64,000 nt of DNA from assembly GCF_026343185.1 (NCBI RefSeq), contig NZ_JAPEMA010000003.1, forward strand, positions 310,001 to 374,000, in the 5' to 3' direction. The stretch is from Streptomyces sp. NBC_00091. GTDB lineage: Bacteria; Actinomycetota; Actinomycetes; Streptomycetales; Streptomycetaceae. Positions 42,132 to 49,849 of this stretch are shown here, piece after piece. Under the pieces are notes generated by a model. The model saw only the letters and a program-made list of their open reading frames with translations, was not told where the DNA came from and made no database searches. Positions within the stretch are counted from its first letter, which is position 1, and each line of letters opens with the position of its first letter. Both the position numbers and the translations under genes were made by a program.

Positions 42132-42338
42132 TCAGGCCGGCTCGACGTTGCTGACGACGGTGGTGAACTCGCGGCCGGACGCGCCCCGGATGTAGGCCAG
42201 TTCCGTCCAGTGCTCGATGGCGGTACCGGAGACGTTCTCGTTGATCACGGCCATCAGCTCGCCCTCGGTGCCGGACGCGATGTCGCGGACCCGCTTGCGC
42301 AGAAGCCGGTGCGGCACGTACTCGTACTGCTCACTCAT
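42132..42338 (-). CDS. Small protein of the graspetide operon (68 aa)
   Basis: A 68-residue protein (starting MSEQYEYVPHRLLRKRVRDI, and containing GTAIEHWTELAYIRGASGRE) with GGAGG just upstream. It lies first but one in the graspetide operon and overlaps both neighbours' coding ends. No family name recalled; mixed alpha/beta composition and co-localisation suggest an accessory factor or peptide-binding protein. Confidence 0.65.
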   Translation of the reverse strand: MSEQYEYVPHRLLRKRVRDIASGTEGELMAVINENVSGTAIEHWTELAYIRGASGREFTTVVSNVEPA

Positions 42339-42495
42339 CCGCCACCTCCGAAGAGGCGCTGAGGAGGAAGTGCTCCCAGCCGACGCGCGCCCGGTCAAGC
42401 AGGTCTGCGCTGGGCTCGAGCAGCGCGGCGAGGCCGACGCCCGGGCTGTCCGGGACGTCGAGACTCAGTACGCCACGGGGGGTGGGGCTCGTCAC
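42331..42495 (-). CDS. Small protein of the graspetide operon (54 aa)
   Basis: A 54-residue protein reading TSPTPRGVLSLDVPDSPG then LLEPSADLLDRARVGWEHF. It starts at GTG with GGGAGC upstream and overlaps the next gene by 8 nt. No function recognised. It is cotranscribed with the precursor, downstream of the HTH regulator. Confidence 0.55.
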   Translation of the reverse strand: MTSPTPRGVLSLDVPDSPGVGLAALLEPSADLLDRARVGWEHFLLSASSEVADE

Positions 42496-42578
42496 GGGGT
42501 GCTCCCTACCGTCGTCAGCGGGTGGAGGCACCAGCCTGACGGCCCGGCAGCGCAGGATTGCTCACAGATTTGTGAGTG

Positions 42579-43754
42579 CTACAGCCCGATCCAGCGGGCC
42601 ATCCCGCCGAGGCTGTCGGGTGCCCGACGCGACAGGTGTACCAGGCCGCGGATCGTGGTCCGGGTACCCGGCAGATGCCGCGTCTGCTCCGGGGCCACCT
42701 TTCTGGCCTGCGCCAGGTACCTCAGCGACGTCTTTGGGGAGCCTGCCTCCATCTCCACGAGCGCCCGGTCCACGAGGTACCGGGCGCGCCGCGACGTCAG
42801 CATCGAATCCGGCAGCGTCAGTGCGCGAGCCTGACCGAGAGCCTCGTCGAACGAGCGCAAGGTGATGGACGCGCCGAGCTCGTGCAACTCCACGTTGACC
42901 TGCCCGAAGCTGAGCCAGTGCACTTCACCTGCCTCGCCGCCGACCCGGTCGGCAAGCTGACGGGCGGCAGCGATGTGCGTCTCCACCGCCGTGCGGTCCT
43001 CGTTCTTGGCGGCCACCGTGGCCGCGCCGAGGTGGAGCTGCCCGGCCACGGCGAGGGCCTCGCGGCTCGTCTCCCCGGACAGCAGGGTGTGACCCGACGT
43101 GATCAGCGGGAGACTCGTCGCGCAGCGCCAGAGGATCGCCCGCTTGTACCGCTGGACCGCCTCGATGCACGGATCCGACGCCCTGGCCGCGGCCCAGCCC
43201 ATCCGGTCCAAGGCGACACGGGCGAGGTCCGGATGGTCAAGCTTCAGTGCCACGTCGTGGGCGGTCCGGTAAGTCGAGGCCAGAGCCCGCCACAGCGGGG
43301 TGGACGGGGCCGTCCACACGGAGTGCGTCAGCTCCACGATCAGGGATGGCAATGCCTTCGCTGCCGCACTCAGATGGGTGGCCCGCACCTGCCGACACAG
43401 ATGGTCCGCCTCTGCAACCAGCTCTGTCGACGTCCGGACCTCGGTGAGATCGGGGTTCGGCCCGAGGTCGTAGCAGTCGACGGCCTCGCGGATCGGGGCG
43501 ACCAGCGCGACCAGCCGGTCAGTGGGCAGGGATGCCACCGCAAGCGGTCCTGTCAGCTTGGACGTGTCCACCCCGAAAGCCTGTGCCACCGCCGCCACGA
43601 AGCCGGGAGTCGCTGGGCGTGCGCCGCACTCGACCTGATTCAAGAGGCTGAGGCTGTACGGAATCCGGTCGGCCAACTGGCGCTGCGTCAGCCTGCGGAG
43701 GCGTCGCTGCTCCCGGATCCGGGAACCGGTGTGGTCGTCGTCGGGTAGAGGCAT
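42579..43754 (-). CDS. XRE-family regulator with long helical C-terminus
   Basis: A 391-residue protein with an N-terminal XRE helix-turn-helix (IREQRRLRRLTQRQLADRIP and SLSLLNQVECGARPATP) and about 300 residues of helical repeats resembling a TPR-type sensor, typical of Streptomyces HTH regulators. ATG start with GGAGGG 8 nt upstream. It lies upstream of, and on the same strand as, the small graspetide genes (84 nt gap) and is divergent from the flavoprotein gene, so it is the likely regulator of the graspetide cluster. Confidence 0.85.
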   Translation of the reverse strand: MPLPDDDHTGSRIREQRRLRRLTQRQLADRIPYSLSLLNQVECGARPATPGFVAAVAQAFGVDTSKLTGPLAVASLPTDRLVALVAPIREAVDCYDLGPNPDLTEVRTSTELVAEADHLCRQVRATHLSAAAKALPSLIVELTHSVWTAPSTPLWRALASTYRTAHDVALKLDHPDLARVALDRMGWAAARASDPCIEAVQRYKRAILWRCATSLPLITSGHTLLSGETSREALAVAGQLHLGAATVAAKNEDRTAVETHIAAARQLADRVGGEAGEVHWLSFGQVNVELHELGASITLRSFDEALGQARALTLPDSMLTSRRARYLVDRALVEMEAGSPKTSLRYLAQARKVAPEQTRHLPGTRTTIRGLVHLSRRAPDSLGGMARWIGL

Positions 43755-43870
43755 TCTGGTCACCCTCCAAGACTCGTCATCAAGGACGGTACCCGCGTGC
43801 GGTGCGCGCTGGGTGTGCCTTCGTCCCCGACTCCCAGCGGGCTGAGGGCGATTGCATAGGCTCGGGAGCC

Positions 43871-44404
43871 ATGACGACGAGGACCCTCTACCTGCTCTGC
43901 TCGGCCGCACCGCCCGTCTTCGAGATCGCTGGGGTGGTGGAGGAAGCACAGCGCCGCGGCTGGGACGTGTGCCTCGGCCTGACACCCACGGCCGCCGACT
44001 GGCTGGAGGACAGCCTTCCCGGACTGGCGGCCCTGACCGGGCATCCAGTGCGCACGCGGTACAAGCGGCCCGGTCACCCGGACGTGTGGCCAACGGCGGA
44101 CGTGGTGCTCGTCGCACCCGCGACGACGAACACGATCAACCGGTGGGCGTTGGGGATCACCGATACGTGGGTCGTCGGGTTTGTTGCCGAGGGCATCGGC
44201 AAGCAGATCCCGATGGCGGTCATGCCGTGCGTGAACGCGGCATACGCCCAGCACCCCCAACTTCCGCTCTCGCTCGAGACTCTCCGCGCGTCCGGTGTCC
44301 GGGTGCTGTACGGGCCGGACGGCTTCGAACCGAATCCGCCGGGAGAGAAGCGGCCGTACCCGTGGGCGCTGGCGCTCGACGCGGTCGACAGCCTCGGCCG
44401 GTAG
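43871..44404 (+). CDS. Flavoprotein (HFCD/LanD-like family)
   Basis: A 177-residue flavodoxin-like protein of the homo-oligomeric flavin-containing Cys decarboxylase family. It begins LYLLCSAAPPVFEIAGVVEE and carries the PATTNTINRWALGITD motif that binds FMN and stabilises the active site. The family includes PPC decarboxylase and lantibiotic cysteine decarboxylases such as EpiD. ATG start with GGGAG upstream. It is divergent from the graspetide HTH regulator. It may act on the graspetide or be a free-standing flavoprotein commonly found beside such regulators; no cysteine is present in the precursor as read, which argues against decarboxylation of it. Confidence 0.8.
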   Translation: MTTRTLYLLCSAAPPVFEIAGVVEEAQRRGWDVCLGLTPTAADWLEDSLPGLAALTGHPVRTRYKRPGHPDVWPTADVVLVAPATTNTINRWALGITDTWVVGFVAEGIGKQIPMAVMPCVNAAYAQHPQLPLSLETLRASGVRVLYGPDGFEPNPPGEKRPYPWALALDAVDSLGR

Positions 44405-44414
44405 GCGACCGTCC

Positions 44415-44447
44415 GCCGTGGCCGCTCTCGGTGAGAGCGGCCACGGC
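44415..44447. terminator. Bidirectional hairpin terminator
   Basis: A perfect 15-bp stem (GCCGTGGCCGCTCTC / GAGAGCGGCCACGGC) with a 3-nt loop lies between the convergent flavoprotein and S9 peptidase genes. Confidence 0.8.
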
Positions 44448-44479
44448 CGCGTCGGGTTTCCTCGTCCGCGTGGGTGCGG

Positions 44480-46756
44480 TCAGGCGAAGAGGTCGGCGAG
44501 CAGTTCGGGGCCGATGGGGATGGGGGCGGGGCGGTAGGCGGGGGGCTGTGTGCCCATCAGCTCGCGGACCAGGAAGTCCCAGGAGCGGCCGCGGACGTAG
44601 GCCAGGCAGTCGAGGAGCGTGTGCTCGGCCCCGGGCACGATGAGCAGCTCGACGTCCTTGTTGGCGGCGATGAGCCGGTCGGCGAGCCGCAGGGTGTGGT
44701 CGGGGTGGACCTGGTCGTCCATCTCGCCGTGGATCAGGAGCAGCTTGCCGGCCAGACGGTCGGCGAGGTCCACGTTGGAGGTACGGGCCCAGGCCTCGGG
44801 GTTGTCCGCGCCGTCGTAGGTCTCCACGAAGCCCGGGTTGAAGTGGCGGGCGTCGTGGGAGCCGGAGAGGGCGACCGAGGCCTTGTACACCTCGGGGAAG
44901 TCCAGGATCGCCCGCGCCGCGGCGTACCCGCCTCCGGAGTGGCCGAACACGCCCACCCGGTCCAGGTCCATCCACGGCCGGGTCGCGGCCAGCTGCCGCA
45001 GCGCGGCGACGTGGTCGGCCAGGCAGCCCGCGTCGGCCAGACGGCCGTAGGAGGCGTCGTGGAACGCCTTGCTGCGCCCGGGGGTTCCCCGCCCGTCCAG
45101 GGCGATCACCACGAAGCCCAGCGCCGCGAGGGGTTCGGCGTCGAGGCCCATGCCGCCGGGGTCGAAGCAGGGGGCGACCCGGTTGACCTGCGGGCCGGGG
45201 TAGACGTTGTCCACCACCGGGTAGCGCTCGGCGGGGTCGAAGCCGCTGGGCCGGTACAGCACTCCGTAGATGTCGGTCTCGCCGTCGGCCGCCTTGACGC
45301 AGAACCGTTCCGGCGCCGTCCAGCCGGTGGCGGTGAGCTTGCTGATGTCGGCGCGCTCCAGCTCGACCAGCACCCGTCCGTCCCAGTCACGGACGCGCGT
45401 CACGGGCGGGGTGTCGACGGTGGACGCGGAGTCGATGAAGTAGGCCTGGTCGGCGGGCATGGTGACGGTGTGGTCGAGGTCGTCGTCGGTGAGCCTGGTG
45501 AAGCCCGAGCCGTCGAGGTCGGTACGGCACACCGTGCGGCGGTACGGGTCCTCGTCGACCAGTCCGGAGGCGGTGAAGTACACCGTCCGCGCGGCCTCGT
45601 CGACCCGCAGGATCTGCCGTACGGCCCACTGCCCGGAGGTGACCTGCCCGAGGAGCGCGCCGGTGTGCAGGTCGTAGCGGTACAGGTGGCCCCAGCCGTC
45701 GCGCTGCGAGTACCACAGCACCTCGTCGGCCAGGATCTGGATGATCGGCGGCTCGTACAGGTACTGGTTGGGCTCCACGCGGGTGGTGCCGGTCTCGCTG
45801 AGGACGGTGGTGACCTCGCCGGTGGCCGGGTCCAGCCGGTGCAGGGTGAGGGTGCGCTTGTCGCGGGGCTGGCCGAGGTAGTAGACCGCCGAGCCGTCCG
45901 GAGCCCACCACGCCCCCTTGGCGGTGACCGGCGACAGCGTCGGCATGAGCAGCGGCTCGGCCTGTGCGCGGACCGCGGTGCCCGCGGCGACGTCCAGTAC
46001 GACCAGCTCGGCCTGCGGCAGGTGCTCGTCGCCGGCGTAGGCGTAGCGCTGGGTGTGCAGGAGGGGCGCGCTGCCGTCGGCGGGCCGGGCCTCCACGAGG
46101 TGGGTCTGCCGGACGTGGCGCTCATCGGTGCGGTGCGCCAGGACCTTCGTCGAGTCGGGCGACCAGGCCACCGCGGGCGGCAGGTACGGCAGGCCTATCT
46201 TGCGCAGCAGGGTGCCGTTGCCCGTGCTTTCCGGGCCGGAGCCGTAGTGGTGGCCGGGCGCGCCGTCGGTGGTCAGCGCCCACTCGCGGCCGTCGGACAG
46301 CGAGCGCGCCCACAGGTCGTGCCCGCGCCGGGACACGGCGGTCTTCCCGTCGGGTGCGGGCACGTCCAGCGGGCTGCCCGGCGGGGTGAACTCGGCCCGC
46401 TCGCAGGTGTAGCCGTCCAGGTGGCAGCGCCAGTACTCGCCGAGCGCGAAGAACTCCACGGCGTTCTGGGCCGGTTCGATGGCCATGAACGGCAGGGCCT
46501 CGGGGTCGACCTGCTGCCCGGAGGCTTCGGCCAGCGCGGCGGCGAGCCGGGCGTGGTCGAAGGCCGGCTCGCGGGTGCCCGCCGCCGGGTCGACCATCAT
46601 GAACCGCCTGCCGAGGCCGGTGCTCACCGCGTACCAGAAGCGGGCGCCGCCGTCGATCCACTGCGGCCTGACCTTGTCGCCGACGACGAGCTCGCCCGGG
46701 CGGGCGGGGCGGCGGAGGAGTTCTTCCGCGGCCTGGTAGCGCTGAGTGGTGCTCAT
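44480..46756 (-). CDS. S9-family prolyl oligopeptidase-type peptidase (DPP IV-like)
   Basis: A 758-residue serine peptidase. An N-terminal beta-propeller region (YLPPAVAWSPDSTKVLAHRT, APDGSAVYYLGQPRDKRT and further blade-like segments) is followed by a catalytic alpha/beta-hydrolase domain with GVFGHSGGGYAA (Ser nucleophile), the Asp region near HGEMDDQVHPDH and the histidine in VPGAEHTL. ATG start with AAGGAAA. No signal peptide, so it is probably cytoplasmic. It would remove dipeptides or cleave short proline-containing peptides; a role in processing the nearby graspetide is possible but unproven. Confidence 0.9.
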   Translation of the reverse strand: MSTTQRYQAAEELLRRPARPGELVVGDKVRPQWIDGGARFWYAVSTGLGRRFMMVDPAAGTREPAFDHARLAAALAEASGQQVDPEALPFMAIEPAQNAVEFFALGEYWRCHLDGYTCERAEFTPPGSPLDVPAPDGKTAVSRRGHDLWARSLSDGREWALTTDGAPGHHYGSGPESTGNGTLLRKIGLPYLPPAVAWSPDSTKVLAHRTDERHVRQTHLVEARPADGSAPLLHTQRYAYAGDEHLPQAELVVLDVAAGTAVRAQAEPLLMPTLSPVTAKGAWWAPDGSAVYYLGQPRDKRTLTLHRLDPATGEVTTVLSETGTTRVEPNQYLYEPPIIQILADEVLWYSQRDGWGHLYRYDLHTGALLGQVTSGQWAVRQILRVDEAARTVYFTASGLVDEDPYRRTVCRTDLDGSGFTRLTDDDLDHTVTMPADQAYFIDSASTVDTPPVTRVRDWDGRVLVELERADISKLTATGWTAPERFCVKAADGETDIYGVLYRPSGFDPAERYPVVDNVYPGPQVNRVAPCFDPGGMGLDAEPLAALGFVVIALDGRGTPGRSKAFHDASYGRLADAGCLADHVAALRQLAATRPWMDLDRVGVFGHSGGGYAAARAILDFPEVYKASVALSGSHDARHFNPGFVETYDGADNPEAWARTSNVDLADRLAGKLLLIHGEMDDQVHPDHTLRLADRLIAANKDVELLIVPGAEHTLLDCLAYVRGRSWDFLVRELMGTQPPAYRPAPIPIGPELLADLFA

Positions 46757-46879
46757 TTTCCTTGTACGTCCTCGGTGTTGGTCTTGGTGGTGACGCCACG
46801 GCGGCGCCGTCACGGCAGAGGTGCTGACGGTAGGTGAGGGCTCGGGCAAAAGCGCTGGCCAGACCGGTCGTGTGTCAGA

Positions 46880-47551
46880 TCAGATGCTGCGGGCGGTGAT
46901 GTCGCCGTAGGAGGTGGTGGCGTGGATGTTCAGGGCGGCGGCGGGACCTTCGGTGTTGCCGAGGGCGTTGTGGATGCGGCCGTAGGAGGTGCCGGCGTCG
47001 AGGGTGGCCGAGACACCGCGGGCGGCGCCGATCGAGATCCCGCCGTGCTCGGTGCGCAGGACGACCGTGCCGGCCACCGCCTCGGTGATGTGGAGGTCGC
47101 CCTTCTGGGTGGTGATCTCCGCCGGGCCGGCCAGGCGGCCGATCTGGACGTCGCCGGCCTGGAGGGTGAGGCGGGCGCTCGCGGCCTCGTCGAGCTTGAC
47201 CGTGCCGTGGGCGGCCTCGAGGGCGACGTCGCCGAGGCGGCCGATGCCCTGGAACTCGGCGCTGGCGGCCTTCGCCTCGACGCGGGAGCCGGTGGGCAGT
47301 TGGACGGTCACCTCGACGGCACCGAACTTGCCGAGGATCTGGTTCTTCGCCTCCGGAGCCTCGATCCGCAGGACGCCGTCGCGGTAGTCGACCGTGGTCT
47401 GCTCCGCGGCCTTCACGTCGCGGCCCTTCGAGGCGTCCGCCGGCAGGACCTCGACCGTGGTGTCGGCCCGGTCGGCGGCGATGAACCGGACGCGGCCCGC
47501 GGGGATGTCGAGGACGGCGGAGACCGGGGCGGTGGTGTCGAACTTCTGCAT
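46880..47551 (-). CDS. DUF4097-type beta-helix/adhesin-like protein
   Basis: A 223-residue protein made of repeated beta-strand units (VALEAAHGTVKLDEAASA, LTLQAGDVQIGRL, AEITTQKGDLHITEAVAG, VVLRTEHGGISIGAARG), characteristic of the DUF4097 fold, ending SYGDITARSI. No signal peptide or membrane helix is seen, so it is probably cytoplasmic. Such proteins often sit near small regulators in Streptomyces. Function unknown. Confidence 0.8.
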   Translation of the reverse strand: MQKFDTTAPVSAVLDIPAGRVRFIAADRADTTVEVLPADASKGRDVKAAEQTTVDYRDGVLRIEAPEAKNQILGKFGAVEVTVQLPTGSRVEAKAASAEFQGIGRLGDVALEAAHGTVKLDEAASARLTLQAGDVQIGRLAGPAEITTQKGDLHITEAVAGTVVLRTEHGGISIGAARGVSATLDAGTSYGRIHNALGNTEGPAAALNIHATTSYGDITARSI

Positions 47552-48048
47552 GATGCTTTCCTTCGCTTCGTTTCGCTTCGCTGCGCTTGTTTCTGACGAT
47601 GGAAAAGCTACGTTGCGTTCCCGGGTGCCGCAACAAGTTCGTTGCGCGGAAGCATCATCAATACAGGTGGGAGGCCATTTATCGTTGCAGTAGGTTCTGT
47701 TTCTAACGCAACGACAGCCGCCCTTTGCGTTGCGTTGGGTTGCGAGTGAACGCTATGCGCCCCGTCAGGCGCGCCAGACCCCGGTTCCTGACGGGCCGAC
47801 ACCTCCGGCGAGCACCGCGCGGAGCACTTCCCGAAAACCGATTGACCTGTTTATTTCCGGGGCGCGAGGCGGCCGGACGGGAAATCGAGACCGAATAACG
47901 TGAGGGCCACCGGGCCGCATTCCACGCACACTCAAGTGATAATCCGGCGGAATTCAAGCGGAGCCTTCGGCGGGAATGCAAAAAAGGCTGCCGCGATCCG
48001 ATGGGGGCGATCGGATCGCGGCAGCCTGGACCGAGTGGCGAGAGCGGC
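47552..48048. other. 497-nt region without a gene; contains short inverted repeat
   Basis: No gene is supported. There is GCTTCG-rich simple repetition at 47557-47590 and a CGTTGC ... GCAACG inverted pair around 47683-47712 that could be an operator for the DUF4097 gene. The DUF5302 terminator lies at its right end. Confidence 0.55.
47980..48027 (-). terminator. Rho-independent terminator after the DUF5302 gene
   Basis: A perfect 17-bp stem (AGGCTGCCGCGATCCGA / TCGGATCGCGGCAGCCT) with a 9-nt loop, followed on the minus strand by a run of six T. It is a textbook intrinsic terminator 21 nt after the DUF5302 stop. Confidence 0.92.
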
Positions 48049-48231
48049 TCAGCCGGCCTTGCGGCGGAAGCTGCGGTTCTGGCCGTTGGGGCCGCTGTAG
48101 CCCTTGAGCTTCAGCCGTCCCTCGTGGTTGGCCTGCTGGGAGCGGGCGGTGCGGGCCTTGCGCTCCAGAGCCTCACGGAACTTGCGCTTGCCATCGGACT
48201 CGGCGGCGTGGTTTTCCGGCGTATCAGTCAT
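48049..48231 (-). CDS. DUF5302 family small protein
   Basis: A 60-residue, highly charged protein (KRKFREALERKARTARSQQ) with a glycine-rich basic end (GYSGPNGQNRSFRRKAG). It matches the actinobacterial DUF5302 family, of unknown function. ATG start with GGAGG site (ccaggaggtaactc upstream). A strong terminator follows. Confidence 0.85.
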   Translation of the reverse strand: MTDTPENHAAESDGKRKFREALERKARTARSQQANHEGRLKLKGYSGPNGQNRSFRRKAG

Positions 48232-48337
48232 GAGTTACCTCCTGGGTTTTTTCTGGAGCCGTTTTATTGTGACATCCGAGCGGCTGTGTGGCGACCCTCT
48301 TTCCCGTTAATGGCGAAATTCAGGCGGAGAAGCGGAA

Positions 48338-48375
48338 GGCCCGGCCGGCACTCGGGAGGGAGTGTCGGCCGGGCC
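48338..48375 (-). terminator. Hairpin terminator after hflX
   Basis: A 16-bp stem with one mismatch (GGCCCGGCCGGCACTC / GAGTGTCGGCCGGGCC) and a 6-nt loop, 8 nt beyond the hflX stop codon. No U-tract. Confidence 0.7.
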
Positions 48376-48383
48376 GGGGGGAA

Positions 48384-49814
48384 TCAGGCGGCGTAGTCGG
48401 CGAGTTCCGCGGCGAGGGCTGCGTCGACCTTGGCCTTCAGGAGGGTGCCGGTCTCGCCGTGGGTCTCGGAGAGGATCTCGCCGTCCGAGTGGACCCGGGC
48501 GACGAGGTGGCCCTCGCCGTAGGGGATGAGCACCTCGATCTCGGTCTCCGGGTGCGGGAGTTCGGCCTCGATGCGGGCCAGCAGCTCGGCGATGCCCTCG
48601 CCCGTGCGGGCGGAGACCGCGAGGGCGCCCGGCTCAGCGGCCAGGAGGCGCTCGAGGGCCTCGGCGGAGGCGTTGTCGGCCTTGTTGACGACGATGACCT
48701 CGGGCACGCCCGCGCCGCCGACATCGCCGACGACCGCGCGCACGGCCTCGATCTGCGCCTCCGGGTCGGGGTGGGAGCCGTCGACCACGTGCAGGATCAG
48801 GTCGGCCTCGGCGACCTCCTCCAGGGTGGAGCGGAAGGCGTCGACGAGCTGGTGCGGCAGGTGGCGTACGAAGCCCACGGTGTCGGCCAGCGTGTAGGCG
48901 CGGCCGCCCGGGGTCTCGGCGCGGCGCACGGTCGGGTCGAGCGTCGCGAACAGGGCGTTCTGGACGTGTACGTCGGCCCCGGTGAGGCGGTTGAGCAGGG
49001 AGGACTTCCCGGCGTTGGTGTAGCCGGCGATGGCCACCGACGGGACCTTGTTGCGGCGGCGTTCCTGGCGCTTGAGGTCGCGGGCGGTCTTCATGTCGTC
49101 GATGTCGCGGCGCATCTTGGCCATCTTGTCGCGCAGCCGGCGCCGGTCCGTCTCGATCTTGGTCTCGCCGGGGCCGCGGGTGGCCATGCCGCCACCGCCG
49201 GATCCGCCGCCGCCCATCTGCCGGGACAGGGAGGCGCCCCAGCCGCGCAGCCGGGGCAGCATGTACTGCATCTGCGCGAGCGCGACCTGGGCCTTGCCCT
49301 CGCGGGAGGTGGCGCGCTGGGCGAAGATGTCGAGGATCAGGGCGGTCCGGTCGACGACCTTGACCTGGACGAACTCCTCCAGGCGGACGAGCTGCGAGGG
49401 GCTCAGTTCGCCGTCGCAGACGACCGTGTCGGCGCCCGTCTCGATGACGATGTCGCGCAGCTCCTTCGCCTTGCCGGAGCCGATGTAGGTGGCCGGGTCC
49501 GGCTTGTCCCGGCGCTGGATCACTCCGTCGAGGACCAGGGCGCCCGCGGTCTCGGCGAGCGCGGCGAGCTCGGCGAGGGAGCTCTCGGCCTCCGCGACCG
49601 AGCCGGAGGTCCAGACTCCGACCAGCACCACGCGCTCCAGGCGGACCTGGCGCTGTTCGACCTCGACGACGTCGCGCAGTTCGGTGGACAGGGACGCGAC
49701 GTGGCGCAGCCCCGTGTCCTCCCGGGCGTCGATGGCCTCGGCCGCGCCGATCGGGCGGGCGGTGGCGGTGGTCGCGGTCGTGGTCGCTGTCGTGGGCTGC
49801 TCTGTGGCGGTCAT
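48384..49814 (-). CDS. hflX: GTPase HflX
   Basis: A 476-residue HflX. The N-terminal HflX domain (DPATYIGSGKAKELRDIV, LSPSQLVRLEEFVQVKVVDR) leads to a coiled-coil and glycine-rich loop (MGGGGSGGGGMATRGPGETK) and a GTPase domain with P-loop GYTNAGKSSLLNRL, DTVGFVRHLPHQLV (G3) and VNKAD (G4). It is a ribosome-associated GTPase that splits stalled or heat-damaged ribosomes. ATG start with GAGAGGAAG. The N-terminal 20 residues are a Thr/Ala run. A core gene, probably transcribed alone or with the upstream GH3 gene 35 nt away. Confidence 0.95.
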   Translation of the reverse strand: MTATEQPTTATTTATTATARPIGAAEAIDAREDTGLRHVASLSTELRDVVEVEQRQVRLERVVLVGVWTSGSVAEAESSLAELAALAETAGALVLDGVIQRRDKPDPATYIGSGKAKELRDIVIETGADTVVCDGELSPSQLVRLEEFVQVKVVDRTALILDIFAQRATSREGKAQVALAQMQYMLPRLRGWGASLSRQMGGGGSGGGGMATRGPGETKIETDRRRLRDKMAKMRRDIDDMKTARDLKRQERRRNKVPSVAIAGYTNAGKSSLLNRLTGADVHVQNALFATLDPTVRRAETPGGRAYTLADTVGFVRHLPHQLVDAFRSTLEEVAEADLILHVVDGSHPDPEAQIEAVRAVVGDVGGAGVPEVIVVNKADNASAEALERLLAAEPGALAVSARTGEGIAELLARIEAELPHPETEIEVLIPYGEGHLVARVHSDGEILSETHGETGTLLKAKVDAALAAELADYAA

Positions 49815-49849
49815 GCGCTTCCTCTCAGAAGGGGTGGGTGGAGGGTTGG

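Noticed and set aside
47608..47802. 64-residue frame between the DUF4097 and DUF5302 genes
   Set aside because: No ribosome binding site and no protein-like pattern; treated as intergenic.
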